DNA of 64,000 nucleotides from an uncultured Lachnospiraceae bacterium (GTDB lineage Bacteria > Bacillota > Clostridia > Lachnospirales > Lachnospiraceae): positions 5,204 to 69,203 of the forward strand of contig CAJTPS010000021.1 in the NCBI GenBank assembly GCA_910578555.1, written 5' to 3'. A program made the translations under genes and the position numbers. The notes beneath the pieces were generated by a model that saw nothing but the letters and a program-made list of their open reading frames with translations, searched no databases and was not told where the DNA came from. How positions within the stretch are numbered: the stretch's first letter is position 1; the number at the start of each line of letters is the position of its first letter. Shown here piece after piece: positions 43,685 to 52,075 of the stretch.

Positions 43685-43848
43685 CTAGTATGATCCACTT
43701 TAATTGCCTATATGTTTTGCGCCGGATAAATTTTCATATGCAAGGCGGAAGAAGGAGGCGTAGCGGTGGCTACGTCGACTGATGACAACGCTGCATATGG
43801 AAATTCAGCCAAGCGAAACATAAGGTTAATTAAAGCGGATCATACTAG
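43685..43848. repeat. long interrupted palindrome (MITE-like intergenic repeat)
   Basis: Arms of about 55 bases, starting CTAGTATGATCC at 43685 and ending with its complement GGATCATACTAG at 43848, are imperfectly complementary along most of their length (TATGTTTTGCGCC against AGCGAAACATA; TTTTCATATGCA against TGCATATGGAAA). The centre contains a GC-rich stretch with GTAGCGGTGGCTAC. The outer CTAG provides the TAG stop of the esterase gene. The form is that of a small non-autonomous palindromic repeat. Confidence 0.65.
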
Positions 43849-44762
43849 CGGCAGATGTCATAGATAAACTCCGCATTCTTGTCCATCGCCTCATATGCCG
43901 TCTTAAAGGGCGACATCTGAAAAACATGCCACATGCCCTTAAAAATATCCAGTTTGACAGATACGTTGGCATCCAGGAGCTTCTGATAGAGCATAACGGA
44001 ATCATCTAACAGAATCTCATTGTCCCCCACCTGAATATAAGTGGGCGGAAATCCGTCGTAATCGGCAAAAAGCGGTGAGATAGAAGGATTATCAAGTTCC
44101 TGCCCCTCGGCATAATTGCGTATCATCTCATTCAGATACGGCGCATTCAGCACCGGATCAATATCCGCCCTCGTCTCGTGGGAATCTCCCGATGAAGTAA
44201 GGTCTGTCCATGGCGACATCAGCACCAGCCCTCTGGGCAGAAGCCGTCTCTCTTCTTTTAACCGCAATGTCAGCGCCAATGCCAGATTGCCGCCTGCGGA
44301 ATCTCCCGCCAAAATGACGTCTCGCGCACCATAGCCTAACAGCATCAGGTAATCCCATACGCGCATGGCATCCTGTATCGCTGCCGGATAGGGATTTTCC
44401 GGTGCCAGCCTGTAATCAAAACTCAGTACGTCCATGGAGGTAGACATTGCCAGTTTATTCGTCAACGTTCTGGCATACAGACTGCTGCCTGTAGAGTAAC
44501 CGCCGCCGTGACAGTACAGAATAATATATTTTTTCATATGCGCACGATTTACATAACTCCACTCAGCATGTAAAACCTGCTCATTCGGCGACTGTGCCGG
44601 GATATCCAGCATTTGTGTCAATACGTCCCTGCTGCTCCCCAGAATCGCTCCGAAATGGTCCTGAGACTGTCGGTGCTTCTCGATATCAACATTCTCTACA
44701 ACACCGTGCATCCTCTTGATCAGGTTCATCAGATTCACGTTCTTCTTATCTGCGATCGCCAT
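43845..44762 (-). CDS. HSL-type alpha/beta hydrolase (esterase)
   Basis: The 305-residue protein has the oxyanion-hole motif YCHGGGYSTGS and the nucleophile motif VILAGDSAGGNLALAL of the hormone-sensitive-lipase family. The acid is in PTYIQVGDNEILLDDS and the His in GMWHVFQM. It would hydrolyse short-chain carboxylic esters in the cytoplasm. The start at 44762 follows GGAAAGG; the frame is open to 44810. The stop codon lies inside the large palindrome, so the repeat forms the 3' end of the transcript. Confidence 0.88.
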   Translation of the reverse strand: MAIADKKNVNLMNLIKRMHGVVENVDIEKHRQSQDHFGAILGSSRDVLTQMLDIPAQSPNEQVLHAEWSYVNRAHMKKYIILYCHGGGYSTGSSLYARTLTNKLAMSTSMDVLSFDYRLAPENPYPAAIQDAMRVWDYLMLLGYGARDVILAGDSAGGNLALALTLRLKEERRLLPRGLVLMSPWTDLTSSGDSHETRADIDPVLNAPYLNEMIRNYAEGQELDNPSISPLFADYDGFPPTYIQVGDNEILLDDSVMLYQKLLDANVSVKLDIFKGMWHVFQMSPFKTAYEAMDKNAEFIYDICR

Positions 44763-44840
44763 AATATCTGTTCCTTTCCGCTGCAGGAATTGCAGCAATA
44801 TATTTTTCACATAAACTTCATCATATATGATATGATAATA

Positions 44841-44954
44841 GTGTGAGAAGTACTTCTAATCACTCGCAGCAAGGGCTGTATCGCAAAGTCAGCATAGCTG
44901 ACTTAGAAGTACTAAGTCTCGCACAGGAGAATGCCTAAAATACAGGCATTCTCC
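44841..44954. repeat. nested inverted repeats between divergent genes
   Basis: GTGTGAGA plus an 11-bp arm (44849-44859) pair with 44903-44913 and TCTCGCAC (44917-44924). Inside lies a further hairpin AAGTCAGC/GCTGACTT (44886-44904) preceded by TATCGCA, a heptamer also seen in leader copies B and C. Just right, GGAGAATGCCT and its complement (44926-44936, 44944-44954) form an 11-bp hairpin. The block fills the gap between the esterase and the acyltransferase-like gene. Confidence 0.65.
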
Positions 44955-45017
44955 GCGTTGATTTGAGATTCCGCAATGTTTCCTGCCGGTCTTACGGCTT
45001 ACGTTACACTGAATTGA

Positions 45018-46382
45018 ATGAAAAAGCAAGAGGATTCCGACACGATTATGGCAAGAAAACAGATTCCGTCCAATAAAAAGACAAAGCATAACACAAAAAA
45101 TAAAAAGGATATCTGGTATAAACTGGATCTGTCCGCCATTGTCTATCCGACACTGCAGCGGCGCGACTTTTCTTCCGTCTACCGCCTGTCTGTCGTCCTT
45201 AAGGAAGCCATCGATCCCGACCTGCTGCAACGGGCACTGGACATGACGCTTCCCCGCTTTCCCACCTATAAGGTAGCAATCCGCAAAGGTCTGTTCTGGC
45301 GCTACCTAGAGCCTAACAACAGACCCGGCCCTTATGTGCGGAAAGACATTAAGAATCCCTGTATGCCGATGCACTTTAAGGGAAGCAACCGCTATTTAAT
45401 CCGGATCTATTATTACGAAAACCGCATTGCGCTCGAGGCGCACCACTGTCTCGGCGACGGCACCGGAGGCATGTGTCTGCTGCAGACTTTGACCGCTGTC
45501 TATCTTGGTATGCTCGGGCATCCCGTTCAACCCGAGGGTTTCGTTCTGGATATTGCGCAAGAACCGGACCCGGAAGAATTAGAAGACGCCTACATGCGTT
45601 ATGCACATGCGCAGGTATGTCCTCCCCGTCCCGCGGAGAAGACGTACCGCGTGAGAGGCACGAAAGAGCCTTTCTATACCCTGAACATCATAGACGGCAT
45701 CCTGTCCGTGCGCGAGGTGATGACTGTTGCCAGGAAATATAATGCCAGCATTACGGAATACCTGAATGCGGTTCTGCTCTATGCACTGCTGCAAAAACAA
45801 TCCGCCGACTTTCATATCCGTCTGCGCCCGGTACGTATTGCCATGCCGGTTAACCTGCGCCGGTTCTTTCCTTCCAGAACGCTGCGCAATTTCATAACGA
45901 TGGTCTATCCCTTCGTTGACCCCAGACTCGGCGAATATACTTTTGAGGAAATCGTAGTACACGTGCACAATTACATGCGTTATTATATTAATAAGAACAT
46001 GCTGCGGGGCGATATCACCACCAACGCCTCCACCCAGCGTAATCCCGTGATCCGTGTAGTGCCGCTGTTTATTAAAGATTTCGTGGTGCGCACCTTTTAC
46101 ACCAGAGTGCAGGATAAGAACTCTTCCGCGGGACTGACCAATATGGGCGCCCTGCATGTACCGGAAGACATGAAGCCCTACATCGAACGCTTCGATATCT
46201 ACATGGGACAGCCTTTTTCCTCCCGTACCAACTGCGCAGTCATCAGTTTTGAAGACATTCTCACGATCAACTTTGCCAGCAGCATCGTGGAGGCTGACGT
46301 GGAGCGTTACTTCTTCCGCAAGCTGGTGCAGGACGGAATCCATGTTAAAATAGAAAGCAACCGTGATTCATCCATCCAATAA
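45018..46382 (+). CDS. condensation/AATase-like acyltransferase
   Basis: The 454-residue protein has the HHxxxDG motif in LEAHHCLGDGTGGMCLLQTL (about residue 142) of the CoA-dependent acyltransferase/condensation superfamily, and the second conserved block VRIAMPVNLRRFFPSRTLRNFITMVYPFV. It resembles alcohol acetyltransferase-like proteins often found next to DUF6320 genes. The N-terminus is very basic (KKTKHNTKNKK). The start is uncertain: ATG 45018 has no ribosome-binding site; ATG 45048 lies 13 bases after AGAGGA. The acyl donor and acceptor are unknown. Confidence 0.75.
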   Translation: MKKQEDSDTIMARKQIPSNKKTKHNTKNKKDIWYKLDLSAIVYPTLQRRDFSSVYRLSVVLKEAIDPDLLQRALDMTLPRFPTYKVAIRKGLFWRYLEPNNRPGPYVRKDIKNPCMPMHFKGSNRYLIRIYYYENRIALEAHHCLGDGTGGMCLLQTLTAVYLGMLGHPVQPEGFVLDIAQEPDPEELEDAYMRYAHAQVCPPRPAEKTYRVRGTKEPFYTLNIIDGILSVREVMTVARKYNASITEYLNAVLLYALLQKQSADFHIRLRPVRIAMPVNLRRFFPSRTLRNFITMVYPFVDPRLGEYTFEEIVVHVHNYMRYYINKNMLRGDITTNASTQRNPVIRVVPLFIKDFVVRTFYTRVQDKNSSAGLTNMGALHVPEDMKPYIERFDIYMGQPFSSRTNCAVISFEDILTINFASSIVEADVERYFFRKLVQDGIHVKIESNRDSSIQ

Positions 46383-46403
46383 TACTTTCTACTGGTTGAC
46401 ATA

Positions 46404-46543
46404 ACACACAAATTTATGCCGGAGCGCCATAAATTTGTGTGTATGGCAAAACTTTGTAAACAAAGTTTGCAAACTTGATATCTGCGACTTTGCGTTAGCA
46501 AAGTCATGCCACTTGTCGCGTAAGCGCTCCAGAATGGAGATTA
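46404..46543 (+). ncRNA. structured leader element, copy A (first of a tandem pair)
   Basis: Reading rightwards, a perfect 15-bp hairpin (46404-46418 with 46428-46442) has a 9-base loop containing GGAGCGC, which is complementary to GCGCTCC at 46524-46530. A second hairpin (46446-46470) and a perfect 8-bp third hairpin (46486-46505) follow, then CTCC...GGAG and the 12-mer GAATGGAGATTA. This is the same order as in copies B and C. No start codon with an open frame follows the Shine-Dalgarno of this copy. Confidence 0.6.
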
Positions 46544-46687
46544 GTGTGAAAAATAAGCTTGATAGCTCATTTTTCACACGGCTATTTGTGCCGCAGGCGT
46601 CACAAAATAGCTCTTATCGCAGAGCCGAATCTGATATTCGGCTCGCGATTCCTCCGACGCTAAAGCGTCTGCGGAATGGAGATTAAT
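46544..46687 (+). ncRNA. structured leader element, copy B (second of the tandem pair)
   Basis: Four hairpins occur in series: GTGTGAAAAATAAGCT type (46544-46579, one mismatch), GCTATTTGTG/CACAAAATAGC (46581-46611, one bulge), a perfect GAGCCGAAT/ATTCGGCTC (46622-46644), and ATTCC...GGAAT around GACGC/GCGTC (46648-46678). The copy ends in GGAATGGAGATTAAT directly before ATG 46688. The identical 12-mer GAATGGAGATTA ends copy A exactly 142 bases earlier. CCTCC at 46651-46655 could mask the GGAG ribosome-binding site. Confidence 0.65.
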
Positions 46688-47392
46688 ATGTCGTACTGTG
46701 TAAACTGCGGTGTAGAGCTTGAAACTTCCCTGCGGGAATGTCCGCTCTGTCACACGCCCGTTATCAATCCAAGAGAACACGGAAAAGAGATTCCTGCTTC
46801 CCCCTACCCCACCGACAAGGGTCAGGTGGAGGTCGTCAAGCGCAAAGACCTGGGTATCCTGATCTCTGTCGTGCTGTCCGCCACCGGCGTGACCTGCCTG
46901 CTGTTAAATCTGCTGGTATTCGATGCCTACCTCTGGTCGCTCCCCGTGATCGGCAGCTGCATGTGCCTGTTTGTATTCAGCTTCCCTGCCATCTTCTACA
47001 GCAAGACGCCGATCTACCTGTCGCTTCTGGCTGACGGCGCAGCAGTAGCGGTCTATCTCTACCTGATTACTTTCCTGACAGACTCGGACAGATGGTTCTG
47101 GATCGTCGGACTGCCTATCACGATCATACTGACCATACTGGCGGAGTTGTACCCTCTGATGGCAAAAGTGCATCCGCTCACGATGCTGTCCTGCGCGCTC
47201 TGTATTTTCATAGAGATACCTGTCTTCTGCGTATCTCTGGAGCTGCTGATCCGGCATGTTCTTACGCTGCCTTACCGCATCACATGGTCTGCAGTGGTGC
47301 TTACCGTATGCGTGATCATCGATATCGCTCTGATCACGATTCTCGCAAAAAAACGCCTGCGCAATGAAGTGCGCAGACGCCTGCATTTTTAA
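46688..47392 (+). CDS. DUF6320-type zinc-ribbon membrane protein
   Basis: The 234-residue protein opens with a zinc ribbon (YCVNCGVELETSLRECPLCHTP, four Cys in CxxC pairs) followed by six membrane helices from about residue 57 (LGILISVVLSATGVTCLLLNLLVF to ITWSAVVLTVCVIIDIALITILAKK) and a short basic tail. Genes of this type accompany AATase-like acyltransferases in gut Firmicutes; function is unknown. ATG 46688 follows GGAG in the leader element. The upstream acyltransferase gene is 305 bases away on the same strand. Confidence 0.8.
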   Translation: MSYCVNCGVELETSLRECPLCHTPVINPREHGKEIPASPYPTDKGQVEVVKRKDLGILISVVLSATGVTCLLLNLLVFDAYLWSLPVIGSCMCLFVFSFPAIFYSKTPIYLSLLADGAAVAVYLYLITFLTDSDRWFWIVGLPITIILTILAELYPLMAKVHPLTMLSCALCIFIEIPVFCVSLELLIRHVLTLPYRITWSAVVLTVCVIIDIALITILAKKRLRNEVRRRLHF

Positions 47393-47400
47393 AAAAAGTA

Positions 47401-47512
47401 AATCGCTTCGCGATTAACTTTGCGAATTTCGCTTCGCGAACTCGAAAAACGGATAGCTTCAGAAATCGCTTCGCGATTAACTTTGCGAGTTTCGCTTCGC
47501 GAACTCGAAAAA
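47401..47512. repeat. two 49-nt hairpin repeats, period 63
   Basis: A unit made of AATCGC-TTC-GCGATT followed by TTTCGC-TTC-GCGAA and CTCGAAAAA occurs at 47401-47449 and 47464-47512 with one or two changes. The 22-mer at 47486-47507 forms a perfect hairpin and resembles 6653-6674. On the minus strand the AATCGC hairpin at 47415-47401 is followed by TTTACTTTTTTT, so it can terminate the DUF4125 gene transcript; the unit lies between convergent genes. Confidence 0.75.
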
Positions 47513-47541
47513 ACCGGATAAACGGAAGGATCAGCTTCATG

Positions 47542-48165
47542 TTAAGTATATCTTGCTTCCGCTTCTTCAAGGGAACTGTAGCCGTAGAATAAGGTTTCGT
47601 TGGCGATGGTCTGTTTCAGCAGGCTCTCGCCTTTCTCATAAGCTTCCATTGTCTCCCGGCAAATCAATTCCAGCGTGTGCATAGAGTAGGTTAAGAGTTC
47701 CCCTCTCAAGTAGCTCTCCATGGAAGACCCTGCCATAATACCGTCCTCCGCTGTGGTAAGTACTCTGCCGCGCCCTCGCAGATTGGGATATTCCCGCAGC
47801 ATATCCGCATCCCACTCCAGATTGATCTTCACGATCTTCTCCACGATATCCGTCTTGTCGGAAACATCCGGAAGATGCCCTTTGATCTCCTCATATTCTT
47901 CCGGAAAAGTGCTCTCCATCATTCTGCCGTACTTCTCGAATACCATGTTCCTGCCTTCCGCAGCTGCCTGCCGGCAGTCTTCCAGGTAACTGTACAGCAC
48001 TTCGTCAGAATATACCATCCACTGGCTCATACGCATCTTAAAAAACGTATCCGGGTCATCCTGACAGGATGCCCTGCCGCCGGTATTATAGACCTGTTGG
48101 AATAACTCCCACTCCGTCTGTGCAATATCAAAAATAAGCTGTTCGCGCGCACTGATCTCGGCCAT
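47542..48165 (-). CDS. DUF4125 family protein
   Basis: The 207-residue cytoplasmic protein matches DUF4125: REQLIFDIAQTEWELFQQVYNTGGRASCQDDPDTFFKMRMSQ at the N-terminus and MESTFPEEYEEIKGHLP in the middle. No catalytic motif is apparent and no function is known. ATG 48165 follows AAGGGTGG; a GTG lies two codons upstream. It converges with the DUF6320 gene. Confidence 0.8.
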   Translation of the reverse strand: MAEISAREQLIFDIAQTEWELFQQVYNTGGRASCQDDPDTFFKMRMSQWMVYSDEVLYSYLEDCRQAAAEGRNMVFEKYGRMMESTFPEEYEEIKGHLPDVSDKTDIVEKIVKINLEWDADMLREYPNLRGRGRVLTTAEDGIMAGSSMESYLRGELLTYSMHTLELICRETMEAYEKGESLLKQTIANETLFYGYSSLEEAEARYT

Positions 48166-48233
48166 GTCCACCCTTCTTTCCTAAATAATAGCCCGTGATT
48201 ACCGCTCTGCTTCTATCATAAACCGTTCAGGTT

Positions 48234-48983
48234 CTAATTCTTCTTTCTCACCAAAGGAAGTTTTTTCTGTGTCTCCGCCGTGCCGTCGGCCTCAATCCTG
48301 CTCATCAGTTCATCAAATGTACACTGCCCGATTGCCTCCGTGTATTCGGCATGAGATGAGACAAGCACCTCTCCCTCTACCAGAAGATAAATCCCGTCCG
48401 CATCGTAGTTCTCCAGAAACGTATTGACGATCGAAACAACGATAATACATTCCGCCTCCTTCGACATGGTCCGCAGATATTCGCCTGCCGCCCTGGACAA
48501 GTCCAACTGCAGCATTTTCTTCCCGTCCAGCTCCTCTTCCTGGAACGAGAGCACTTTCGTGTCCAGCGATACAATATTATGTTTCGCCAGCGTATCAATC
48601 AGATTCTCCGGTGTTATATTTTCAACCTGAACGGTCTCCCGGTTCAATTCGTGCGATGCGCCGTTCCCGTAATAGATTACCGCTTCTGCCATCGAGCCTT
48701 CGCCTTGTCCTGCCGTCTGATCTTCTTCACCTGCAGGATTCTGATTCTCCTCATATTGCAAAGCAGACGCTTCCTGCTCCTTCGTCGCTTCCGTCGTACT
48801 CTGCCCCGCCTGTTCCTCATCTAATAACAGATATTCTAAAGAACTGACAAGCAGATCCTCCGAGGACATCTCCGGCACTGCCATCTCACCCGATGCCGCG
48901 GTTTCGTTTGCCCTGCTGCTGCATGCCACCAGCAATATTCCCGCCGCGGCTGCCACTAACGCAGCTTTTTTTCCATTTTTCAT
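48234..48983 (-). CDS. GerMN-domain lipoprotein
   Basis: The 249-residue protein starts MKNGKKAALVAAAAGILLVACSS, a lipoprotein signal. A Glu/Gln-rich linker (about 35-100) is followed by a GerMN domain (AEAVIYYGNGASHELNRETVQVE...VVSIVNTFLENYDADGIYLLVEGE), the domain of GerM and related sporulation or germination lipoproteins. It likely acts at the outer face of the membrane; a sporulation role is an inference. ATG 48983 follows AAGGGGAGAG. Confidence 0.8.
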   Translation of the reverse strand: MKNGKKAALVAAAAGILLVACSSRANETAASGEMAVPEMSSEDLLVSSLEYLLLDEEQAGQSTTEATKEQEASALQYEENQNPAGEEDQTAGQGEGSMAEAVIYYGNGASHELNRETVQVENITPENLIDTLAKHNIVSLDTKVLSFQEEELDGKKMLQLDLSRAAGEYLRTMSKEAECIIVVSIVNTFLENYDADGIYLLVEGEVLVSSHAEYTEAIGQCTFDELMSRIEADGTAETQKKLPLVRKKN

Positions 48984-49167
48984 ACTCTCTCCCCTTGCGA
49001 AGCACTCATGCACCTGTGACGCATGCCGCCCCGCCGACTTAAATCAACTTTCCCGCCGTAAAAGCCGGAAACACAACAGGTTCATCTAAATCGGGTTTAT
49101 TCTATCATACTCAATGGAAAAATGCAAAAGAACTTTTAAATGACAAGTTCCAGGGGCTTCTACGAAT

Positions 49168-50322
49168 CTACGATCTGTTCAGGCTGCCTATACCTGACTT
49201 GATTACTTCCAGCAGCTTAAAGTCTCTGTCCGCAATCAGAATATCCGCCTTCCTGCCCTCGCTTAAAGCGCCGCACTCCGCTTCGAGCCCGACTGCCGCC
49301 GCCGGATTTGCAGTCGCCGCTCTGACAGCTTCCTCCTTCGGCACACCCATTCTGATGGCTGTACACATACAATCATACAAATTGGTCGCGCTGCCCGCGA
49401 TCGTGCCGTCCGCCAGCGTAGCCAGATTACCCTTCACCTGCACCGGCTGTCCGCCCAGCGCGTATGCGCCGTCCGCCATTCCCGTCGCCATCATGCTGTC
49501 GCTGATCAGAACCATACGCTCCGCACCGAACAGCTTGAAAGTACTTTTCACCACACTCGGATGAATATGAATACCGTCACAGATCAGTTCCGCCTCTGTG
49601 TGTGTATCTTCCGCCGCCGCACCGATCACGCCCGGTTTTCTATGCGTAAAAGGAGGCATGGCATTATACAGATGCGTCACATGCGCCGCTCCTGCCTCGA
49701 TCGCCGCTTTTGCTGTCTCATAATCGGCACACGTATGGGCTATGGAAAACCGGTATTTATCCTTGCCTGCCCGGATGCAGTCCATTGCGCCCTCCGTCTC
49801 CGGCGCAATCACCACCAGCCTGATCAGCCCCTTTGCCGCCTGCTGCAGTCTGTCCAGCATCTCTATGTCTGGCTTATGAATATACGCCGGGTTCTGTGCC
49901 CCTTTTTTCTCAACAGAGATAAACGGTCCCTCCAGATAGATTCCTTTTAAGATATCGCGCAGCGCGATACCCTCCGCCAGTACTTCCGTCTCTACCGCAT
50001 CCGCACAGGCTGCGCAGATATCCGTGAGCATCTCCTCTGACAGTGTCATCGTGGCGGGCGTGATCGTCGTGATCCCGTGCGTCAGTTCATAGGATGCGAT
50101 CGTGCGCATAGCCTCCGCAGTACCGTCACAGAAGTCATAGCCTGCGCAGCCGTGGAAATGCGTATCCACCAGTCCGGGAAGTATATATCTTCCGGCTTCT
50201 TCTTCCGTCAGACATTCTTCCGCAAGCCATTCGATCTTTTCAATCATATCACGCGTTATTGTTATCTCACCCGCTTCAAAAAGAAACCGGTCCGTGTAAA
50301 TCATTCCCCTGATCGTCCGCAT
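49168..50322 (-). CDS. nagA: N-acetylglucosamine-6-phosphate deacetylase
   Basis: NagA (384 residues) removes the acetyl group of GlcNAc-6-P to give glucosamine-6-P. The metal and substrate residues appear in LVDTHFHGCAGYDFCDG, GIYLEGPFISVEKKGAQNPAYI, SIAHTCADYETAKAAIEAGAAHVTHLYNAMPPF and VLISDSMMATGMADG. It lies 82 bases downstream of nagB and is the last gene of the chitobiose locus. Confidence 0.95.
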   Translation of the reverse strand: MRTIRGMIYTDRFLFEAGEITITRDMIEKIEWLAEECLTEEEAGRYILPGLVDTHFHGCAGYDFCDGTAEAMRTIASYELTHGITTITPATMTLSEEMLTDICAACADAVETEVLAEGIALRDILKGIYLEGPFISVEKKGAQNPAYIHKPDIEMLDRLQQAAKGLIRLVVIAPETEGAMDCIRAGKDKYRFSIAHTCADYETAKAAIEAGAAHVTHLYNAMPPFTHRKPGVIGAAAEDTHTEAELICDGIHIHPSVVKSTFKLFGAERMVLISDSMMATGMADGAYALGGQPVQVKGNLATLADGTIAGSATNLYDCMCTAIRMGVPKEEAVRAATANPAAAVGLEAECGALSEGRKADILIADRDFKLLEVIKSGIGSLNRS

Positions 50323-50404
50323 AATGCCATCCTCCAGCCTTCACTGTATTATTTTATAGAATTATAACACACAGCGGCACCTATTATCACGGCGCCGCCC
50401 CATA

Positions 50405-51145
50405 TCACTGCACTTCTTTATTATATTCCGCCAGCGCCGCCTCGTCGCCCACCAGGATCACATCGTTGTGAAGCTGCAGTACGGATGCCGGCACTTCCGG
50501 CGTAATCGGTCCCAGGAATGCCTTTTTCACGATCTCCGCCTTACCTTCCCCCGAAACGATGATCACGATCTTTCTTGCCTGCATGATCGACTTTATTCCC
50601 ATCGTATACGCTTCCTTCGGCACATCATCGATAGTTGCGAAGAACCGTGCGTTCGCAGTTATGGTACTCTCTGAAAGCTTTACACAGTGCGTCTCTTTCG
50701 CAAACGCGCTGTCCGGCTCGTTAAAGCCGATATGTCCGTTATGTCCCAGCCCCAGAATCTGCAGATCTATACCGCCATGGGCACGGATAATCTCTTCGTA
50801 CGCCCTGCACGCTTTCTCAGAATCCAGTTCTGTTCCGTCCGGCACGAAAGTATTCTTCTTATCAATATTAATGTGGTCAAACAAATGCGTATTCATGAAG
50901 TAGCGGTAACTCTGTTCATCTTCCGCAGTCAACCCCTTATACTCATCCAGATTGATGCTGTGCGTCTCCGAAAAATCCAGATCTCCCTTCTCATACCACC
51001 TGATCAGCTGTTCATACGTGCCGATCGGTGTGGAGCCCGTCGCCAGTCCGAGTACACAGTCCGGCTTCATGATCACCTGCGCCGAAATAATATTCGCCGC
51101 CATCCTGCTGGCATGATAATAGTCCTTTGCACAATATGTTCTCAT
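50405..51145 (-). CDS. nagB: glucosamine-6-phosphate deaminase
   Basis: NagB (246 residues) converts glucosamine-6-P to fructose-6-P and ammonia. Motifs: LGLATGSTPIGTYEQLIRWY, SINLDEYKGL, QILGLGHNGHIGFNEPDSAF and YTMGIKSIMQARKIVIIVSG. The protein is of normal length. It follows the response regulator gene by 15 bases and precedes nagA. Confidence 0.95.
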   Translation of the reverse strand: MRTYCAKDYYHASRMAANIISAQVIMKPDCVLGLATGSTPIGTYEQLIRWYEKGDLDFSETHSINLDEYKGLTAEDEQSYRYFMNTHLFDHINIDKKNTFVPDGTELDSEKACRAYEEIIRAHGGIDLQILGLGHNGHIGFNEPDSAFAKETHCVKLSESTITANARFFATIDDVPKEAYTMGIKSIMQARKIVIIVSGEGKAEIVKKAFLGPITPEVPASVLQLHNDVILVGDEAALAEYNKEVQ

Positions 51146-51160
51146 AATTTCCTCCCATTC

Positions 51161-51976
51161 CTAATGCGTATTCCTGTATTCATTGGCGGACATCCCTTCC
51201 ATCTTCTTAAAGACTCTGGAAAAGTGCGCCAGATCCTGAAATCCGACCATCTCTGCCACGTCGCAGATCCGAAGCGAAGGATCTTTCAGCAGTTCCTTGG
51301 ATTTATCCATGCGTGCGCCGTTTAAGATATCTGAAAATGTCTTGCCGGTATGCCTGTTGAGCAGCTTCGATAAATGCCACTGGCTCACATAGACCTGATC
51401 CGCCACATCAGTCAGCCGCAGCTTACCCGCAGAATTTTCTTTAATATATTCCAGCGCGTTCTTTACGATAAAGCTGTTGGCCTCATGATTCTCTGCTTCT
51501 CCGGCTTCCTGCAAAACATCCTCTTCCCCCTCGGCAGTCTTCCCGGAGTTATCATCTATATTCATACCGTCACCGGCCGACACATCCACAAACACTTCCG
51601 TCTGCTCCAGACGCTTTGTTACCGCCTCCATCGCCTCTTCGAGTTCATTCATCTTAGAAGGCTTCAACAGGAACCTTGACACGCCGAGTTCTATTGCCTT
51701 TCTCGCATACTCAAATTCCCGATACCCGGTCAGAATAATCAACTGCATATCCGGAAATTCCGACTTTAATCCGGCAATCATCCTAAGTCCGTCCATCTCC
51801 GGCATATTGATATCCGTAATAATAATATCCGGTCGTTCCCTCCGTATTAACTCCATTCCTTCCCTGCCGTCATAAGCATAGCCCGCCACCTTACAGTTCC
51901 ATTTCTCCCATGCCATTGTTTTGGACAATCCTTCCACGATCAGGGGCTCATCATCGATAATTGCCACTTTGTACAT
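51161..51976 (-). CDS. AraC-type response regulator (YesN-like)
   Basis: The 271-residue protein has a receiver domain with the phosphoacceptor Asp in PDIIITDINMPEMDGL (about residue 54) and a C-terminal AraC pair of helix-turn-helix motifs (VADQVYVSQWHLSKLLNRHTGKTFSDILNGARMDKSKELLKD...ICDVAEMVGFQDLAHFSRVFKKMEG). It should activate the sugar-uptake genes with the YesM-like kinase at 55492. Both genes flank the ABC transporter. Confidence 0.92.
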   Translation of the reverse strand: MYKVAIIDDEPLIVEGLSKTMAWEKWNCKVAGYAYDGREGMELIRRERPDIIITDINMPEMDGLRMIAGLKSEFPDMQLIILTGYREFEYARKAIELGVSRFLLKPSKMNELEEAMEAVTKRLEQTEVFVDVSAGDGMNIDDNSGKTAEGEEDVLQEAGEAENHEANSFIVKNALEYIKENSAGKLRLTDVADQVYVSQWHLSKLLNRHTGKTFSDILNGARMDKSKELLKDPSLRICDVAEMVGFQDLAHFSRVFKKMEGMSANEYRNTH

Positions 51977-52075
51977 ACTAATCCCTCACATCATATCACA
52001 TAATTTTATTTTACCCTATATGCACCTCAGATGAAAGTTAATTTCTTAAGTATCTTTTCCAAATAGATATCTGTT

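Noticed and set aside
45579..46343. A 254-codon minus-strand frame
   Set aside because: Antisense to the acyltransferase-like gene, which has clear motifs and codon pattern.
47401..47512. Possible CRISPR array
   Set aside because: Only two units, each with two internal hairpins, no spacers of constant length and no cas gene nearby.
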